Assembly: GCF_019059575.1 (NCBI RefSeq)
Contig: NW_024881791.1
Span: 62,001 to 126,000, forward strand
DNA from: Amphibalanus amphitrite
Lineage: Eukaryota > Arthropoda > Thecostraca > Balanomorpha > Balanidae
Length of the DNA: 64,000 nt
Direction: 5' to 3'
This document shows positions 1-16,000 of the stretch, in pieces (within the stretch, counting starts at the first letter, position 1; each line of letters starts with the position of its first letter). The notes beneath the pieces are model-generated. The model had not been told where the DNA came from. It did not search any database and worked only from the letters and a program-made list of their open reading frames with translations. Made by a program: the position numbers and the translations under genes.

Positions 1-5873
<5,873 letters not shown>

Positions 5874-6365
5874 GCGCCGCCCGGCCGGCCGGCCGGCCAG
5901 TGTGATATCGGCGGCCGCCCAGCGCCGCTGTGTGGCCTGTTTTCTACAGCTAACGCCTCCTCGTTATGTACTAATTTTGTATAGACTGTGTGCTGCCTTC
6001 TCGCTATTGTCGCGCCGGCGGTGTGCGCGCGGCCGCCGGCCGGCACAGAGAGTGACGCGCACAGACAGACGGACAGACTGGCAGAGCGAGAGAGAGTGAC
6101 TGCGGGCGCCGCCGGGCCGCCGGGCCGCCCTGTGATCGTACACTCGTGTTCAAATGATAGCAACGAATCGGAGAGCGCGCGCGCGCGCGCCGCGGCGGCG
6201 GCGGTCGGCCGATCGACGCGCCGCCGACCGGTGCCGGCCAATCAAGTGTCCCCCGACGGCGACAAATCGACGATGCCACTTGTCGGTGGTTAGGCCACGC
6301 GACAATGTGCCTAATTTATTCGTAACATTCGCTGTAAAATGAAAGGTGATGCAATACAAATTAAA
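5874..6365 (+). other. Probable coronin 3' UTR
   Basis: GC-rich sequence after the coronin stop. It holds a GGCC run near 5882-5898, an alternating GC tract near 6176-6192 (Z-DNA-prone) and GCGGCGGCGG. There is no AATAAA; the variant ATTAAA at 6360-6365 is the only poly(A)-signal candidate I see. The transcript end is inferred. Confidence 0.4.
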
Positions 6366-6627
6366 AAGCTTGTTTAGAAGTAGTGCAGGAATAACGTGCA
6401 TACGATGATGGCTCGTTGGGTTTTCATCGGGAAATTTGGGATCGGTAGGTCAAAGGGAACGGTGTGATTCCACTGTCCTGGTTGATTCAGTTGTTTTTCC
6501 AGCAATCTTCGAATGGCGAGAGGTAGCAATCGATATGGTAATCCAACCTATTATTGCAGTTACTTTGTAACTCCTCTTTTTTCAATACTTTATAACATTC
6601 CGTTGTTTTTTATCAGTTGTTGCTTAA

Positions 6628-7809
6628 CCCGCGCGGGGCTGGGGTCTCCAGCCGAACGCGCGGGGCTGGGGGGGGGGGGGGTAAATTTTACCCCCCCCCC
6701 CTGTTATCTCCCGAACTAATGGTCCGATTTGGAAAATTCAAACGCCAATCGAAAGATCTCATCACGAACAACTAAAAACATGTACTTAATTTTAAGTTTG
6801 AGGTCAAGGTCAAGGTCAGGTCAAGGGTACAAATTGCAAGTTCCTACCGTATCGGCCTTGCACCGTAGTTGCCGAAGAATGGAGTCATGGACTGAGACTG
6901 ATCGCCCAAAACGTGTTCTTAGGCTACCAAGACCATATTCGTTGCATACAATATCATTCAGAGGTCAAGGTCAAGGTCAGGTCAGGTCAGGTCAGGTCAC
7001 CAAAAACAAAATATAGAAAGGGCATGTGCAACACATGTTTTATGGGTCATTTTACTCATAGAATTCAATAGGCACACTCAATAAGTGATATGGACCACCT
7101 CTGGATGAATTTCAGGTCGAGGTCAGGTCAAGGTCAGGTCAAGTGAGGTCAAATTTTGAAGTTGGTTGTTAAGGCCTAGAAAGGTGTGTATCTGATGCAG
7201 TTTTTCACGGCGAATCGAATGGTGCTATTTTTGTTTCCGTACGAGGTCTAGAACTTCCAAAAAGGTCATTTTTCAAAAAATTTGTGTGTCGTGACGTCAT
7301 ACAATTTTGAATAACTCCCACATTTTTGAACCGATTCTTCTAAAACTTGGTATGTAGGTGCACATAGACCACTTCTCTGACATATATTCCGTTTTTTTCG
7401 ATACACTCAAAATTTTGGATTTTATAGTTATTTTCCCAAAAAAAGTCCATTTTTTGAAAAAATTTGGGCCAAAATCCAAAATTTTCAAAAAAACCGAGAT
7501 AGCCATTTGATAGACAAAGTAGAATTACGTATATCCTTTTTTCTTACGTCTTAATTCCTTTAAAAATGAAGATGGTAGCGGCGTTTGAACTTTTGCCGTT
7601 TTTTAGGCGAAAATGGCGAACATGACGTCACTAAAACGTCAATTTCTCAAAAATTTTCCGACGGATTTCGCTCAAATTTTCAGGGAACGTGTCAAATTGA
7701 TGTAAGGAAAGGTACTGAAAGTTTGGCGGCGCTGCGCGCCGGCGTTTTTGTGATATTGCAAATATTCGCGAGGGGGGTAAAATTTACCCCCCCCCCAGCC
7801 CCGCGCGGG
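6628..7809. mobile_element. piggyBac-like MITE, family B copy 1
   Basis: Flanked by TTAA at 6624-6627 and 7810-7813. Ends are CCCGCGCGGGGCTGGGG and its inverse CCCCAGCCCCGCGCGGG. Inside each end a G run faces a C run around a short AT palindrome (GTAAATTTTAC). Arrays of AGGTCA lie at 6801-6824, 6962-6999 and 7113-7152. No transposase. The interior closely matches 56690-57480. Confidence 0.85.
6801..7152 (+). promoter_or_regulatory. AGGTCA half-site arrays inside a MITE
   Basis: Three clusters of directly repeated (A)GGTCA, at 6801-6824, 6962-6999 and 7113-7152. AGGTCA is the consensus nuclear-receptor half-site, and TCAAGGTCA fits the extended monomer site of FTZ-F1/ERR-type receptors. Function is untested; the motif density is what is seen. 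Confidence 0.5.
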
Positions 7810-7813
7810 TTAA

Positions 7814-8039
7814 GATAGGGGTCTAAGCGAACAAGATGTTCACTGATCAGCCGTACTTAATAGATAAATAGCCTGTCCCTCGCAAGTACTGGTGAAGCCA
7901 GTGAGTGGTGAAGGGAGCCTCTATTGTGTCACTTTATCGCTCAATGAGAGGACAGAGGTATCTTGAAGAATCTTGGGCAGAGGTAAGAAATTATGCGTTG
8001 AGAATTAGAGGAACAAAGTCCCGTTCCCGTCCCTGCTCA
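7814..8039. other. Intergenic, no feature seen
   Basis: Short unique stretch between a MITE and a minisatellite, in the gap between the converging coronin and ZIP genes. Confidence 0.5.
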
Positions 8040-8660
8040 TAGATGACAGCAGATGTACTGTCCCGTTCGGAGGTATACTATCCTGCAGAACATATCCTAG
8101 CACTCGAACTTCTTCCTAGCTGGCAGCAGTCTTGCGCCTGAAGGTATACTGTTCCGCACGACATAAGGTACCCGATCTGTCCCTAGATGGCGACAGTGTC
8201 GTGCGCCTGAATGCATACTATCCCGCAGAACAAGAAATGCTCAAATCTATTCCTAGATGGCAGTAGCGTCATGCGCCTAGAAGTATACTGTTCCGCAGGA
8301 CGTAGAATACCCAAAGCAGTTCCTAGATGGCAGCAGTGTCATGCGCCTGAAGGTATGCTATCCCGCAGTACATACCCTAGTCCCCAAACTTTTTCCTAGA
8401 TGGCAGCAGTATCATGCGCCTGAAGGTATACTATTCCGCAGTACATGCCCTAATACCCAAACCTCTTCCTAGATGGCAGCAGTGTCGTGCGCCTGAAGGT
8501 ATACTGCTCCGCCGGGCATGGTACTCAAGCCCGTTCCCAGGTGGCAGCAGTGCTGTGCCCCTGAAGGTGTACTGTCCCGCACAACATTAAAATAATATTC
8601 AGATGTTCCTAGATGGCGGGAGTGTAATGCGCCTGAAGAAGGCGGTGGGCTGGCTCGCAA
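8040..8660. repeat. Minisatellite, about 70 bp unit, about 9 copies
   Basis: Copies start with AGATGGCAGCAGTGTCATGC and continue CCTGAAGGTATACT. They are seen near 8042, 8118, 8184, 8255, 8325, 8397, 8469, 8538 and 8611. They differ by substitutions and small indels. No long ORF respects the repeat. Confidence 0.88.
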
Positions 8661-9489
8661 CACGCAGAACTTCGATCATAGATAGCTGCAAGGTCGCGAC
8701 TGACGCTACACTACCGTTGTGGGTCGGGAAGGCCACAGCGGCCCCGCACAGTACGCAACAGCACAGTTGCTCTGGGCTTTCCTCCACTGCGTGTGGCTAA
8801 CCATGTAATAAACGACACCGTACGTATGAAAATGTATTACGACCAGATTATTCAAAATAATAACTACAAAAATCATGTGATGTCTGAAAATGAGGCACAC
8901 ACTCACCCAAAAGCTTAAAAATATGGCACTCCTTTCACCATACACGTACCACACCTTCCGACTGCAGGTGACGCCAGAGAGCCGAGTGGGCGGCGGACGG
9001 TGGACGGCAGGGCGCACCTCCGGAGCGGACAGCCCCGGGGCGCCGAGACCGCCTGCCGCACCCGCACACAGACAGACAAACAGACGGCTCCGAGAGAGCA
9101 GACAGCGGCGGCACGACTCAGCGCGGCCCAGCGGCACCGCGTCACACGCAGAAACGAGTAGCGCCAGCGCGCTAATACTTGTCATGATTACCGGTGGCGG
9201 CGGCGTCTCCCCACCGTACGACACAGCTCGGGTCACAGCGACCGCAGGCGCAGACAACACCCCGTCCCGTCTGCCGCTAGGCGGTGGGCTACAACTAAAA
9301 AGAGTATGACACTAACACATTAGCTACATCATGCTTCTACACGGTGGGCTACTAGAGAGCGTGAGACTAGACTAGCTACGTCATGTTTAAGTACTATGTC
9401 AGTTGATTGCTTCTTTTCGCAGTCAACTGGCAAACTAGGGAAAAAGAAGGAGATAAGAAAGAGAAGAGAGGGAGGAAGGGAGAGAAAAA
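8661..9489. other. Intergenic stretch between coronin and ZIP 3' ends
   Basis: No gene recognised. It contains GCGGTGGGCT-type short repeats (near 8642, 9282, 9341) and a GC-rich block at 8950-9200. Open frames here have no recognisable domain. Confidence 0.4.
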
Positions 9490-9490
9490 G

Positions 9491-9538
<48 letters not shown>
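9490..9538. repeat. GA microsatellite
   Basis: Pure GA dinucleotide run of roughly 45 bp. Confidence 0.95.
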
Positions 9539-9539
<1 letters not shown>

Positions 9540-9559
9540 ATATTCATATTGATCAGAGA

Positions 9560-9890
9560 GCAGGTTACTTTAAGTACTTAAGGTTACTTTAAGTAAGAGC
9601 AGGTTACCGACAGGTAGAACAGTACTTAAAGAGTAGGGCAGGCGCCCAGCACAGTACTTAACAGGGCAGGCGCCTAACACGGTACTTAGAGAGCAGAACA
9701 GGCGCCTAGCACGGAACTTAGAGAGCGGGGCAGGCACCATGGAGCAAGATGCTTAGAGAGCGGGTTTGGGAACTGAGAGCACGGTACTTGAACAGCAAGC
9801 TAGGCCGCTGAGAGCACGGTACTTCCGTAGAGCTCGGCCGGCCGGTAAAGCTCCTTAGAGAGCAGCAGGACAGGCACCTGGGAGCACGGC
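9560..9890. repeat. Degenerate tandem repeat in likely ZIP 3' UTR
   Basis: Repeated units of about 35 bp with the cores AGAGCAGG, CAGGCGCC and GCACGGTACTT. The array lies just past the ZIP stop codon, so it may be part of the 3' UTR. No poly(A) signal is evident on the minus strand. Confidence 0.7.
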
Positions 9891-9909
9891 CGGCTCGGCG
9901 GGCCGGCGC

Positions 9910-10062
9910 TCACAGCACCGTGATCAGAGAGTGCAGCTCGTGCTCGTAGATGGCGATGGTGAGCATGATGGCGGCGCCGCAGCCCATGCCGGCCAGCTGG
10001 AGAGCCAGCTGGCTGCACGGACCGGAGCCCGAGTCACTGGAGCCGGCCGTCAGCTCCGGCAC
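9910..10062 (-). CDS. foi: ZIP exon 10: last TM and stop
   Basis: Encodes [12 protein letters not shown]... then [20 protein letters not shown] and a short tail ending at TGA (9912-9910). It continues VDM/VPE exactly as in the family. Its acceptor is tandemly repeated in the intron. Confidence 0.92.
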   Translation of the reverse strand: MPELTAGSSDSGSGPCSQLALQLAGMGCGAAIMLTIAIYEHELHSLITVL

Positions 10063-13000
10063 CTGTCACAAACACACAGTCAGTCACCTCCGGCACCTGT
10101 CACAAACACAGTCAGTCAGCTCCGGAACACGTCACAAACAAACGGTCTTGCGGATTGGTCAAGAATAAGATCGACCTGTCATACAGTCAATCGGTCAGAT
10201 GGGATAGATCAAGGAGAAAAGCAAAGCAGGAGAGGAGAGGAGGAAAGCAGGTTTGTTACAAAGACCTATGCAGGAAAACCAAGCAATGATTATTGGGAAG
10301 TTTTTGTTCGAACCTGAAGAGATAGAAGTTAACCCTCGCCCGCACATGGGGGGGGGGGGGTTGCCACCCCCCCCCCCAGGCAGTCTTTCTGCTCTGCACT
10401 CAACATTTTTAGAGCTAGAAGGCTGATTCGTATAGCTGCTCGTCTATCCTTTCTTGATGTCCACTGAAAATTTCAAGTTTCTGTGATTTTTGGTTTCGGA
10501 GATATGACCTTGTTTTTCAGGTCATGTCATGACCCAAATGGCCAATTCTCAACATCTTGCGTTTGCCATGGGCCTTGTGAGCTTTTGACACCCTGATTTC
10601 GGCCTTTTTTGCCAGTCTTACCTCCCACCTATCATGGAACATGTTGTTCGACGATGTACAGGGGTCAAGGTCAGGGTCAAGGTCAACCTAGGTCATCTAA
10701 GATAATTGCGTTTCAGGCAAGCTGAATTTACTTTTTGTGAAGTTTTTTGACTGCATTTTTGGTAAAAGCTTCTCAGATCATGATTTCGTGTGATATGGAC
10801 CCAAAAACAATCGGTGCACACATCAGTATACACACAGACACACACAGACATACAAACATATATAATTGACCTTGACCTAACTTGACCTGAAATGACCTCA
10901 GCAGCAAAATTCTGGTCGGATAGTGTGACAAAGAGGTTCTAGCTGGCTTGGCACCAGAAAACAGCATCGTCATCGGTATTTGATAAGCAGCGCACTTGAT
11001 ATCCAACGGTGACCCAAAACAGCAACATTTTTTAGTTTGACCTGACCTGGAAGGTCAATGACTGACCTGAGAAGGTAAAACTGGGTATCATTGGATTCGT
11101 CTCTTCCCAAAGAATCTTTTTGGTCTTTACTGCTAAGCTCTATCTCCAACAGGAACGAAATGGCGCGGGGGGGGTGGCAACCACCCCCCCCCCCCCATGT
11201 GCGTTCTAGGATGGGAAAATGGCATGTGCGGGCGAGGGTTAAAAAAGATATTCTTAACAATAAGTGGAAAGCAAGAAGGCGGATAATTAAATAAGCTTGA
11301 AGCAAGCCAATGCAATTGCAGGCGTATAAATCTGAAGAAGAATGGGCCGCTCACTGTTGCAATTTTTGTTTTGTCCAACCCCCGCAAATTCCAGGCACGC
11401 ACGCTCATATTTTGTTTACGCTTAGTGCTTAGTCAACCTGCTTAGTCGTAGCATCCATATTCCTGGCTAAAGTGACAATGAAGAGACAAGGGGTGCCGTT
11501 ACAAAGGCTATATCCCGATCTACATCTACATCTACATCTAGACAGGTACAGAAACCATCTGTCCGATCAGGTACCTGTCATATTATCACACAAAACAAAT
11601 AAGACACCTCCGTCAGCCAAACAGCCAGCAGATCAAGTGTGTCACATTGTCACAAAGTTAGATAAGACACTTGTCATAGCTACGCGTTCAGTTCCCTCGC
11701 ATCAACCAATCTAGCACCAGATTAACATTGCGCACCCGTCAGATATATTCAACAAAACACAGCCGACCACCTCAGCTCGCCACGCCAATGTCGGCGCAGA
11801 AGACGAACAACCCGCCCCCGTCGTGTCCCGGGCGTGTTCTCACCATGTCCACCAGCGCGATGTAGAGGAACGATCCTGCCGCGCCGGCAAACACCCACGA
11901 GCTGAAGGCGGTCATGTTGCCCAGCACCAGTCCGATCACCATGCCGAGCAGACAGAGGACCGACGAGACGACATTGTAGAACAGCGCCTGACGCACTGAC
12001 ATGCCAGACTGCAGCAGCACCGCGAAATCGCCTGCGGGCAGAAAATGGAGGTCACAGTGAGTGAAGAGTTGTTTGCTAGTTCATTGTGGCTTTAGGGCGT
12101 GCCGGGATGGCCGTGAGACTGCAGATCACGGAGGACGGTCATCGGTCAGTGCACAGGGACTGACGGGGAATAAGGGATGAGCAGTGATCGGCCCTCACAT
12201 GGAGGGGGAAGGGCTGCCAGTCGTTGTACAGATGTACGGGAACGGTCACTAGTTAACCCTACATCAGGGAGATAGAGCGGCGGTTTGTCAACAGAGAGAA
12301 AGACAATGATCGGGTCCGTCCGTCGGCGGGTGTGCTCACCGATCTCGTGCGGCAGTTCGTGGCAGAAGACGGCCACCGAGGTGGACAGGCCGCTGGCCAG
12401 ACCGGCGGCGAACGCCGCTCCGATGGCCATGCCGTCGGTAAAGTTGTGCAGTCCATCTCCGACGATCACCATCCCGGCCACGGCTATGGCCGAGCCGCCC
12501 GGCTCGTGGATGTGGCCGTGGGTGTGCGTGTGTCCGTGATGCCGATGCTCGTGCTCGTGGATGATGACCGTGAAGTCGCTGCTGTGCGCCACCGGCTCGT
12601 CGGCGTTGAAGCGCTCGCAGTTGTCGTCGGAGCGCTGGCCCGGCCGGCCGCTGCCAGAGGTGCCCGGCTCACTGTCCCGCGCCTGGCGGTCAGAGGAGAG
12701 AGCGAGCGTCAGGCAGGGCACATCACAGCCCAGCACGCTGCGTCACGGGCGGCCAGTGGAGAGACACAGCGTCTTAAACCCACCTGGTTAGACCAGCTAT
12801 ACTTTTGTAGCTACGGCTATACCATCAGCAAGACAAGCAGCTGCTGTAGCAGTTACAATAGTGCGGTCTATGGCTGCCTATATCACGCCCAGTTCTGTGT
12901 TCATGGCTAAATCTATCGCCGATCTGTGTGTGTGTAGCTGAATCTAACACCGTTCCTTTGCATCCGTGGCTGAATCAATCATTTTCTAGAGTGCGGGTCG

Positions 13001-16000
13001 ACTAAATCACCTGTGCCCGGTGTCCATTGGTGCGGCTGGCCGGCTGGGAGCCGCAGCCCGGGGCCGCCGCCTGCTGGCTGCCGCAGTCCGGTGTCTGGTT
13101 GTGATTGTCCGCGTCCGGGTCGCCGTCTCCGACCGGACACGAGTCGTGCTCGTGGCTCGTGTTCAGGCCTGTGAGCACAAACGACCGTGTTAGTTACCAC
13201 ACCCAGCGGTGATGGATCTCCATAGAAACATCACGTGATCCATGGTTCAACATCTCACTTCCTGTGCAGAAACCCAGGACTCCGGAGATACGCTCCCCCT
13301 GCTGTGAGGCCACGTTACTCCGATCACGCCACGCCAGCAGGCCGGGTGACTCACGGGCCAGAACATCCTCCGTGTCACGGTCGCCGAAGCAGTGGTTGGC
13401 GCCGGCCGAGTGACGATAGTCTTTGAGCTTGCGTTCAATCATCTCGGTCTGCTCCCGGCTCAGGCCCGGCATCTCCGCCAGCCGTTTGTTGATTTTCTGC
13501 CCACAAACAAACAGGGCGATGCAGTGAGCGGTGGACGTGGTCAGGGACATGGTACGAACAGTCGGGCCGATAGTCTGTGCACGACGCGCAGTTTTCCATT
13601 GTGCGGGCGCCGGCTCACTGACAACGTGCACACCTACCGCCCTGAAATCAAGAGAGCGCACTTGGCACACGACAGCGGCGACGAGGACTGGTCTGCATCA
13701 TAAAAACGTACAAGTAAACAACTCTCAAATGAGAACAACGATGGCTGAGTCAGTTGCCCGACAGACTGTGATAACAGAGCGTTACCATGTTAGTCCGCTC
13801 GCGAGCCTCACCTTCAGTCATAAAAAGGACCACCCAGCTGCATCTACTTCCTATTAACCATAATGCGGGCACCGCCATTACGGTGTGTTTACGCCAGGCG
13901 CCGGACCCGTCGTTACGTCATGTTTATCAGGATAGGCATCATCGTCCCCTTGTTTTCCTCGAAGCCTGTCACCGTTACCTTGTGTTTGTCCCGTGTGCAA
14001 GTGCCAACAGCCATCCCCTTGTTTTCCCGACAGCCTGCCCACCGGTCACCCTTACCTTGTGCTTGTCCCGTGTGCAAGTGCCGTGCAGGATGCCGATGGC
14101 CCTCTCGGCGGCGAAGAAGAACACCAGGGCGACCAGTGCCACCAGTCCCTTCAGCACGGCGTCCAGGTGGCTGCCCTCCTCGCCGTGGCCGTGGTCGTGG
14201 CCATCCGAGTCGCCGTGGCCGTGCGCCGCGTGATTAGTCAGAGCCTGTCGAACAGAACACACGCACCCTGAGGAGCGCCCGCCTCTCCGAGAAGCAATAG
14301 ATCTCTCTGGAAACCGTCCGCCTCTCCGAGAAACGACAGGTCTCTGGAACCACCCGCCTCTCCGAGAAACGACAGGTCTCTGGAACCACCCGCCTCTCCG
14401 AGAAACGACAGGTCTCTGAAACCACCCGCCTCTCCGAGAAACGACAGGTCTCTGGAACCACCCGCCTCTCCGAGAAACGACAGGTCTGGAACCACCCGCC
14501 TCTCCGAGAAACGACAGGTCTCTGGAACCACCCGCCTCTCCGAGAAACGACAGGTCTCTGGAACCACCCGCCTCTCCGAGAAACGTCAGGTCTCTGGAAC
14601 CACCCGCCTCTCCGAGAAACGACAGGTCTCTGGAACCACCCGCCTCTCCGAGAAACGACAGGTCTGGAACCACCCGCCTCTCCGAGAAACGACAGGTCTC
14701 TGGAACCACCCGCCTCTCCGAGAAACGACGGGTCTCTGGAACCACCCGCCTCTCCGAGAAACGACAGGTCTCTGGAACCACCCGCCTCTCCGAGAAACGT
14801 CAGGTCTCTGAATCGCACGTCTCTCCGAGAAACGTCACGATCCAACAGCGTGGCTGACTTATCATTGACGAGATGCGCGATTTGTCGGATCTACTTAGTT
14901 GGATTCATTTGCTACAAAATATCCAAGTAAAAACCGCGGGATACTTTAAACTCTTTCTCAACATCAACTCGCATACCCATATGTAGATACTAATTATTTC
15001 GCCAAGGTGTTGAAATTGTCCATTCTATGCAATATTCTGGGGACTGAGCGCATGGTTCAGTGTTTGTAGTACGCTGTTGGTAGGTATCAACCACAAACTG
15101 TGAGTAAGCTCTGCACTGACGTGGGGCAGCAGATGGAGCAGCGCATCCCCGGCCAGTGTGCCGACGGCCAGCGCCACCAGGAACTGCAGCAGCTGGCGGT
15201 ACACCACGCGCTGCATGATGGGCACCACGGCTACGCCCGCCAGGCCGCACAGGCTGATGGCCAGCACCGAGAGGCCGGCAAACAGCCATACTGAAACAGA
15301 GCGACGGAGTCAGATCACACAGAGGCCGGCAAACAGCCATACTGAAACAGAGCGACGGAGTCAGATCATACAGAGGCCGGCAAACAGCCATACTGAAACA
15401 GAGCGACGGGCGCACAGTCAGATGACTGGCAGACCACCACATTGAAACAGAACACTGGCCGCACGGTCAGATGATAGACAGACCAGCAAACAGCCATACT
15501 GAAACAGAGCGACGGGCACACAGTCAGATGACTGGCAGACCTGCCAACAGCCATACTGAAAGAGAGCGACGGGCGCACAGTCAGATGACTGGCAGACCTG
15601 CCAACAGCCATACTGAAGCAGAACACTGGGAGCACGGTTAGAATGCTCCAGACACACCAGGCTGGCACACAGCCATACTGAACCACAGCGCCCAGTCAGT
15701 CTCCAGACATACCTAGAAGCTGGCACACAGCCATACTGAATCACACAAGCGCGCACAGTCAGAATATGCCAGACACACCGACAGGCTAGCACAGTCATAC
15801 TGAATCGCACAAGCGCACAGTCACATTAAAAACAAACCGGCATCCAACCGTGCTGAAACACGCAAACGCGCTTTCAGATCACTACGAGACGGATCCAGGA
15901 TCAAAAACTAAAATAAAAAGAAATGTCGCAAAGAATACTGATATTTGGCGATTAACCGTGTGTTCGGACGGGCCATTTTTCGCGTGGAATTTCAACACCG

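Noticed and set aside
8890-9309. 139-codon plus-strand ORF between the genes
   Set aside because: Low-complexity, no domain, no splice context; likely chance in GC-rich DNA.
14274-14820. CRISPR array
   Set aside because: Repeats are directly abutting with no unique spacers and the DNA is eukaryotic.
13975-14845. Long minus-strand ORFs (268, 203 and 109 codons) with [12 protein letters not shown]-type repeats
   Set aside because: They arise because the 36 bp minisatellite is stop-free in several frames. The true exon 5 ends at 14244 with a good splice site.
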